Source: Candidatus Angelobacter sp. Gp1-AA117
Lineage (GTDB): Bacteria; Acidobacteriota; Terriglobia; Terriglobales; Acidobacteriaceae
NCBI GenBank assembly: GCA_003223515.1
Contig: QHVI01000014.1
Location: 62,001-126,000 of the forward strand
DNA: 64,000 bases
Reading direction: 5' to 3'
Part shown: positions 59,401 through 64,000 of the stretch, in pieces
Layout of the letters: every line of letters starts with the position of its first letter
Numbering within the stretch: the first letter of the stretch is position 1
The notes under the pieces: model-generated
The model's input: only the letters and a program-made list of their open reading frames with translations
Database searches by the model: none
Told to the model about the DNA's origin: nothing
Program-made: the position numbers and the translations under genes

Positions 59401-62400
59401 AGAGATCGAACGGCTGCTGCGCTTCTCTGGAGAGCAACTCTCCGCCAGTGGGTTCTGCGTCGTTCAGCGGCAGATGCGCGAGATCAACAACCGTCAGAGG
59501 CTGACAGGCGGCCTCATGAATCTGCTGCACCGGAACACCCTGCCTGATGGGGAAGGTAGTGCGCAGCACCTCGTGACGGCGCACAATTTCATTGAAGCAA
59601 TCACCCAGGATTCCGGCATTCAGCGGGCCGCGAACGCGGAAGGCAACCGGAACATTGTAGAAATCGCTTGCAGGTTCAAGCTGATGCAGGAACCAGAGCC
59701 GCTGCTGGGAGAAAGAGAGTGGCAAATCATGAGGACGAGCAGCGGGGCAAATTGGGTCAAGAGCCACCACCTGCCCGCTGCTGAGCAGTTTCTCGACGGC
59801 CCGCGCCTGGTCCGCAATGGTGGGTCCTTCAAAAACGCTGCGCAGCGGCAGAGCGACACCCATAACAGTCCGCACGCGGGAGACAATTTGCAGGGCGAGT
59901 AAGGAATGTCCGCCGAGAGCAAAGAAGTTGTCATGAATGCTGAGCTTCTCTCTTCCGAACACCTGCTTCCATATTCCAGCGATTCCCTGTTCAACAGGAG
60001 TGCGCGGCAAGACCAGGCCACCGGGGGTTTCAGAGATTTCGGGCTTTGGCAGCGCTTTATAGTCAACTTTGCCATTCGGAGTTAATGGCAGCTTCTCCAG
60101 AAAAACAAAAGCGGCAGGACTCATGTAATCTGGCACCCGGGTTTTCAGATAGCTGCGCAAATCCGGAATTGCAGGGTCCTCATTTGCCTCCACGACCACG
60201 TAGGCAATCAATGATTTTTCGCGGTCCGCAGTTTCCTGTACTGCTACTACAACATCACGCACAGACAGGTGCTGCCTTAGCGCGAATTCAATCTCTGCTG
60301 GTTCCACGCGGTAGCCGCGCACCTTTACCTGACGGTCTTTTCTGCCGATGAACTCCAGCGTGCCATCGGCCCGGTAGCGCACCTGATCTCCACTGCGGTA
60401 GAGCCGTTCACCCGCCTGCCCGTATGGATGCGGCACAAACTTTTCGGAGGTAAGCGCGGCATCACCTTCATAGCCGCGCGCTAATCCTGCTCCTGCGATA
60501 TAGAGTTCCCCGGCAGCGCCCACTGGAACCGGTTGCATGTCCTGATTGAGCACAAACACCTGCGTATTCCTGATAGGCCGGCCAATGGGCACCGTTTCTT
60601 CTACCGTGTTTCCTTTTCTCAATCTTTGGCAGCAGGTAAAGGTGGTGTTCTCGGTGGGGCCATAGCCGTTGATCAGCACGCCGTCTGGCCGCATGGCTTC
60701 CAGGTAGCGGCTGACATGATTGACGGAGAGGACGTCTCCTCCGGCAAGCAACTGCCGGACCTGCGCCAGCTTCTCTAATTGCTCATCCACCATCAGGTGG
60801 AACAGGCCGGCTGTGAGCCACAGCGTAGTTACTCTGTATTCAACCAGAGTGTGCACGATTTCCTCGGCTGAACGTGGTCCTGGCGGCATAATCACCAGCC
60901 GCCCGCCATTCAACAGGCTGCCCCAGATTTCCAGGGTTGAGAGGTCGAACGCCAGCGGCGCAAACTGCAAGATCACTTCGTCTGTTTCCAGGCGCGCATA
61001 ATCATTGTTTTTCACCAGGCGCACCACTCCCCGGTGCGGCACGCTCACGCCTTTGGGCTTTCCTGTGGAACCGGAGGTATAGCTGACATAGGCCAAGTGC
61101 TCGCCGGAAGTGGTCACGCGCGGATTTTCTCGGCTCTCGGCTGCGATGCTCTCCCATTCTTCATCCAAATCCAAAGATATGATCTGCGTTTGGGGGTTCT
61201 GTGAAAGACGTTCGCGCAGATTCTGCTGAGTGGCAATTACTGTAAGGCGGCTCTCGGCGAGCATCACTTGCAACCGCTGTTCAGGCAATGTTGGCTCTAA
61301 GGCAACGTAAACGCCTCCTGCCTTCAGAATGCCCAGCAGAGCTATGATCGTCTCCAGAGAGCGTTCCATGCACACGCCTACGCGGGCTTCCGGGAGCACA
61401 CCGCATCGGACCAGATGATGGGCCACCTGATTGGCCTGAGCGTTCAACGCCTCATAGCTCAGCTTCCGATCCTTAAAAACGACTGCAACAGCCTGAGGAG
61501 CGCGAGCTACCTGCTCTTCAAATAACTGTTGGATCGTTATATCGCGTGGGTAGTCAGTTGCAGTGTGGTTCCACTCAACCAGCAACTGCTGGCGCTCTGC
61601 CTCGCTAAGCATTTGCAGATCGCTCACCCGCTGCGTTGAGTCCGTTGCCATATTTGCCAGCAGGTTATTCAGATGGGTCAGCAATCGGGTAATCGCGTGA
61701 GAGTCGAGTCGTCCCGAATCGTATGCCAGTTGCAGCGCCAATTCCTCGCCGGGTTTAACGATGAAGGTCAGTGGATAATTGGTGCTGGCGCGGGATCGGA
61801 TGTTGCTGAACCGCAGCTCACCCTTCGCTTCCCGCAAAGAAGCATCTACAGGATAGTTTTCGAAGACAACCAAGGTTTCAAACAATGGCAGGCCCGGAGA
61901 GATTTCGCTCCACTCCTGAATCCTGGAAAGCGGCGTGTAAGCATATTCATCCAGCCGCAACTGCTGTTCCTGCAATTCTTTCAAAACGGAGATGACGGTT
62001 GCATTCGATGCAACACTGGCTCGCACGGGCAGAGTGTTGATGAAGACGCCGACCATGCGCTCAACTCCCGCCAACTCTACCGGACGTCCGGAAACAGTAA
62101 CGCCGAACAGCAAATCTTCCTCACCGGAGTAATGCCGGAGCAGGAACGCCCAGGCCGCCTGAATCAGCACATTGAGCGTGACCTGGTGCTGTTGCGCGAA
62201 AGTTTGTAGACGGGCCGTGGATTCGCTCGAAACCGTCAGTTGCTGTTCCGGGTTTCCATCTACGGGGCCAGACTGCGCTGTGGATTCACTGGGCAGAGGC
62301 GTTGCAGTGGAGAAATTCTGAAGCAGCGTTCTCCAATAGGCTTCGGCTTTGGCCAGGTCTTGTTTGCGAATCCAGGCAATGTAATCGCGGTAGGGTGGAT

Positions 62401-64000
62401 GGAAGGCCGGATGAAATGACGTTCCCCGGCACATGGCTGAATATCTCTCCAGCACTTCCTGAAGGACAAGCGCCATGCTCCAGCCATCAAGAAGGAGATG
62501 ATGGGAAGTCCAGATGAACTCAAAGCGTCCCGGGCCAAGTTGAACCAGCGTGAAGCGCATGAGCAGGGGGCTACCCAAATCGAATCCCTGCTGCACATCA
62601 GCACGGCTCAATTCTTCGAGGCGTTGTTGCTGACCGGCGAACGAGGGCCTCCAATCGTGAATGATGAATGGCGCGCTGGCAGATGCATGGACGATCTGCA
62701 GCGGCTCCTCGAATCCTTCCCAGACAAAACCAGTGCGCAGGGCAGGATGATAGTTAATGGTCTGCTGCCAGGCCTGCTGAAAAATTTCGCCACTGACCCT
62801 GCCCCATAAAGTGCAGCTTATTTGCTCAACGTATGTGCCTGACCTGGAGCCATCGTAGAGCGTATGGAAGAGCAGGCCCTGCTGGACTGGCGAGAGAGGG
62901 TAAACATCAGAAATCCAATGGTTGCTGACCAGCAGATCAATCGTGTGCTGGTCCAGGCGTGCCAGCGGAAAATCTGATGGAGTGAAGCCACCTGCGCCGG
63001 GAGCAGCGCAGTGCTGGATGATCTCCGCCACTTCTGCGACGAAATGATTGGCCAGTAGTTCTATGGTTGTCCGGCGGTGTATCTCCTGGCTGTAAATCCA
63101 CTGTACCTGCAGACGGCCCTGGTGGACCCTGGCTTCTACTTCCAGCAGGTGACTGCGCTGATTGTTTGCTCCCCGGCTGCTTTCCTCCAGCGGCCTTGCT
63201 GACCTGAATAATCCCTGTTGCGACAAGACTGCATCGAGCTGTCCCAGGTAGTTGAAGCTGATCTCCGCGCCCGCTTGCCGCTGCAATTGGCGGGTGCTCT
63301 CCGCATCTTTATTTATATAGCGCAGAACCCCGTATCCGATGCCCTGCCCCGGAACCTGCCGCAACTGCTCCTTGATCCTCTTGAGTCTTTGGCCAATGTC
63401 ATCGCTTTTTCCTGCAGCCAGCCTCACCGGATAAACAACGGTGAACCAGCCAATGGTGCGCGAGAGATCTATACCCGGTATTACCGATTCGCGGCCATGG
63501 CCTTCCAGGTCAATCAGTAATCTGTGTTTCCCTGACCATCTCTGCCACGCGCCCATCATGGCGGCCAGCAGCACGTCATTGATTTGAGTGTGGTAGATAC
63601 CCGGCACATCTTGCAGCAGTTGCCGCGTCTGCTGCTCATCTAATTCGACCTTCACGCAGCCCCGGTCTGCTTCACGGTTGCTGCCTCTGCCGGTATCTCT
63701 TGGCATGTCATCGAAGGTTTGCCGTTCGTCTCCGAGCCAGTACTCCAGTTCTCTTTCGTATCTCCGGGTTTCTGCTGTATCGATCAGCTCCTCCGCCCAC
63801 TTCTGATAGGAAGTAGTTTTGGCAGAGAGTCTAATTTCCTTCCCCTCGCGTAGCTGCCGGTATGCAGTCTCCAGATCTTCAAGCAGAATGCGCCATGACA
63901 CACCATCTACTGCCAGATGATGAACCACCACGGCGAGCAAGTTTGGTTTTATATAGGCAACGCGCAGCAACGGTCCATGCTCCAGATCAAGAGCCTTCTG
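56474..64000 (-). CDS. NRPS, ...E-C-A-T-C-A-T, 5' end beyond window
   Basis: At least 2508 codons; the frame is open to base 64000, so the track's TTG start (63970) is not real. The visible part begins inside an E domain (HHLAVDGVSW near 63920, then RTIGWFT, GIGYG, FNYLG), so the module upstream of the edge installs a D-residue. Next come a post-E type C domain (YPLSPVQQGLLFH, HHLLLDG), A ([10 protein letters not shown] near 61070) with code DLLWLGGTFK, Val-like, T (LGGHSL near 59920), a standard C (HHIIIDG near 59325), A (near 57900) with code DAWQFGLIDK, which I recall for Gln and possibly Glu, and T (near 56745). The C-terminal tail LQQLNAMSPEEVMTLRNK looks like a short docking helix; no TE. 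It passes the chain to the three-module NRPS downstream, with the PLP enzyme gene between them. Confidence 0.94.
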   Translation of the reverse strand, partial: QKALDLEHGPLLRVAYIKPNLLAVVVHHLAVDGVSWRILLEDLETAYRQLREGKEIRLSAKTTSYQKWAEELIDTAETRRYERELEYWLGDERQTFDDMPRDTGRGSNREADRGCVKVELDEQQTRQLLQDVPGIYHTQINDVLLAAMMGAWQRWSGKHRLLIDLEGHGRESVIPGIDLSRTIGWFTVVYPVRLAAGKSDDIGQRLKRIKEQLRQVPGQGIGYGVLRYINKDAESTRQLQRQAGAEISFNYLGQLDAVLSQQGLFRSARPLEESSRGANNQRSHLLEVEARVHQGRLQVQWIYSQEIHRRTTIELLANHFVAEVAEIIQHCAAPGAGGFTPSDFPLARLDQHTIDLLVSNHWISDVYPLSPVQQGLLFHTLYDGSRSGTYVEQISCTLWGRVSGEIFQQAWQQTINYHPALRTGFVWEGFEEPLQIVHASASAPFIIHDWRPSFAGQQQRLEELSRADVQQGFDLGSPLLMRFTLVQLGPGRFEFIWTSHHLLLDGWSMALVLQEVLERYSAMCRGTSFHPAFHPPYRDYIAWIRKQDLAKAEAYWRTLLQNFSTATPLPSESTAQSGPVDGNPEQQLTVSSESTARLQTFAQQHQVTLNVLIQAAWAFLLRHYSGEEDLLFGVTVSGRPVELAGVERMVGVFINTLPVRASVASNATVISVLKELQEQQLRLDEYAYTPLSRIQEWSEISPGLPLFETLVVFENYPVDASLREAKGELRFSNIRSRASTNYPLTFIVKPGEELALQLAYDSGRLDSHAITRLLTHLNNLLANMATDSTQRVSDLQMLSEAERQQLLVEWNHTATDYPRDITIQQLFEEQVARAPQAVAVVFKDRKLSYEALNAQANQVAHHLVRCGVLPEARVGVCMERSLETIIALLGILKAGGVYVALEPTLPEQRLQVMLAESRLTVIATQQNLRERLSQNPQTQIISLDLDEEWESIAAESRENPRVTTSGEHLAYVSYTSGSTGKPKGVSVPHRGVVRLVKNNDYARLETDEVILQFAPLAFDLSTLEIWGSLLNGGRLVIMPPGPRSAEEIVHTLVEYRVTTLWLTAGLFHLMVDEQLEKLAQVRQLLAGGDVLSVNHVSRYLEAMRPDGVLINGYGPTENTTFTCCQRLRKGNTVEETVPIGRPIRNTQVFVLNQDMQPVPVGAAGELYIAGAGLARGYEGDAALTSEKFVPHPYGQAGERLYRSGDQVRYRADGTLEFIGRKDRQVKVRGYRVEPAEIEFALRQHLSVRDVVVAVQETADREKSLIAYVVVEANEDPAIPDLRSYLKTRVPDYMSPAAFVFLEKLPLTPNGKVDYKALPKPEISETPGGLVLPRTPVEQGIAGIWKQVFGREKLSIHDNFFALGGHSLLALQIVSRVRTVMGVALPLRSVFEGPTIADQARAVEKLLSSGQVVALDPICPAARPHDLPLSFSQQRLWFLHQLEPASDFYNVPVAFRVRGPLNAGILGDCFNEIVRRHEVLRTTFPIRQGVPVQQIHEAACQPLTVVDLAHLPLNDAEPTGGELLSREAQQPFDLSCGPLLRLHVVRFAEDDHALLLIMHHIIIDGWSLGVFMQELRLLYEAFLNRRSSPLPPLPMQYADYALWQREWLCEERLQPELSWWRQQLSDLSPAELPTDFPPPKVQTFRGARRSILIPTQLLESVAELAHKENSTVFMLLLAVLKVLMFRYTNQADLTVGTPVAGRSRQELESLIGFFVNTLVLRTTVTGQPAFREFLHQVREASLGAYAHQDLPFEKLVEELPSQMERGRTPFFQVMFALEDTLIQEVVLPGLEISPLELETQSAQFDLTLAIRESPDGLHVSFRYNTDLFETATIERMMRHFQQLLREILVHPVQPISEIPLLSDEERRQILLDWNQTKRDYTAEKTVLELLEQQAKETPENLAVMFEGRKLNYRELHQRANQLAHFLKARGVGPEVAVGVCVERSELLVIALLGIMKAGAAYVPLDSTLPSNRLATIVQDSQSRLILAQEFLRTRLPESAEIECIDQISWSAAVGASSSIQSSVTEDNAAYILYTSGSTGVPKGVVITHRGLHNHMIWMHQQFPLGSDDRVLQKTAFGFDASVWEFWAPLMAGAALLMARPGGQQDPEYLAQCVQECGITVLQLTPMQLRMLLEQPLISHCQTLKRVFCGGEALSQELVNHFYQRLPWVELYNLYGPTEATIDATFNECVASSPIATAFLGRPIVNTQVYVLDQWGELAPPGVPGELFIGGAGLARGYVGQSALTAQRFLPDPFSHMPGARLYRTGDLVRWRADGNLEYLGRLDRQIKLRGYRIELGEIEAVLAQHPEILQAIAALKDNGAGEKRLTAYVVSHQSTDAIREYLKSKLPEYMIPSIVLIDQIPFTVNGKIDYNALPAALPDASFAAHSYVVPRNAIEEQIAQACCDLLRIQRIGIHDNFFDLGGHSLLAMRLLTWIRETFQAEAVPLRGFFETPTVAGLAALTVQYEPRPGQTEKIAKFLQQLNAMSPEEVMTLRNKTMATEAAQNAVSKS

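Noticed and set aside
63970-64000. TTG start proposed for the right-edge NRPS
   Set aside because: It falls inside an E domain just before HHLAVDG; the reading frame continues to the window edge, so the gene starts outside.
1-64000. CRISPR arrays, tRNA or rRNA genes, insertion sequences, MbtH, transporter and regulator genes
   Set aside because: Looked for and not seen in the ORF translations or gaps; they may lie outside the window.

Overview
The window is almost entirely one modular nonribosomal peptide synthetase (NRPS) locus with a single polyketide synthase (PKS) module. I count 16 adenylation (A) domains, one malonyl-type acyltransferase, two epimerization (E) domains (one cut by the right edge) and one thioesterase (TE). 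No rRNA, tRNA, CRISPR array, transposase, transporter, MbtH-like protein or regulator is visible. Both edges cut NRPS genes, so the locus is larger than the window. Base composition is mid-50s % GC by eye. Several intergenic gaps carry short repeat phrases of a kind I associate with soil Acidobacteriota. That assignment is tentative, and a myxobacterium or other large-genome soil bacterium is not excluded.

Layout. Left block, minus strand, read from 30793 down to 1: NRPS (C-A-T)x3, then PKS KS-AT-ACP (ATGA overlap), then a four-module NRPS C-A-T-E/C-A-T/C-A-T/C-A-T, then an NRPS C-A-T-C... running off the left edge. Middle block, plus strand, 31222-39508: a PLP decarboxylase resembling PanP-type aspartate 1-decarboxylase, a C-A-T-TE termination module, a stand-alone A-T didomain and a CsaA-like tRNA-binding protein. 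Right block, minus strand, read from 64000 down to 39515: NRPS ...E-C-A-T-C-A-T, a class V-like PLP enzyme, NRPS (C-A-T)x3, NRPS C-A-T, a heme-oxygenase-like (probable diiron) protein and a flavin-dependent halogenase.

Predicted chemistry. I read ten-residue specificity codes by eye against GrsA numbering and compared them with codes I remember, so these are predictions. Right block: [D-residue]-Val-like (DLLWLGGTFK)-Gln/Glu-like (DAWQFGLIDK)-Thr (DFWNIGMVHK)-Ala-like (DMFSLALSYK)-unassigned (DAEHSGMITK)-Pro-family but atypical (DIQHMGHVMK). Left block: unassigned (DAKNWGIANK)-Val (DAFWLGGTFK)-Ala (DLFNNALTYK)-malonate-D-Ala (DLFNNALTYK plus E)-beta-Ala-like (IDPIISFSDK)-Gly (DILQFGLIWK)-beta-Ala-like (LDAVVSFADK)-Val (DAFWIGGTFK)-... 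Plus strand: Ala-like (DMFNNGLTYK) with TE, and His/aromatic-like (DSALIAEVWK) on the free A-T.

How the parts fit. The decarboxylase would make beta-alanine from aspartate. Two A domains of the left block lack Asp235 and carry the displaced-Asp signature of beta-alanine-activating domains, so precursor supply and use appear encoded together. The condensation domain downstream of the Thr module has lost both histidines of HHxxxDG and follows an LGGDSI carrier, which suggests a dehydrating or otherwise unusual C domain. The halogenase and heme-oxygenase-like oxidase are the likely tailoring enzymes. Whether the three blocks form one assembly line or two cannot be decided here.
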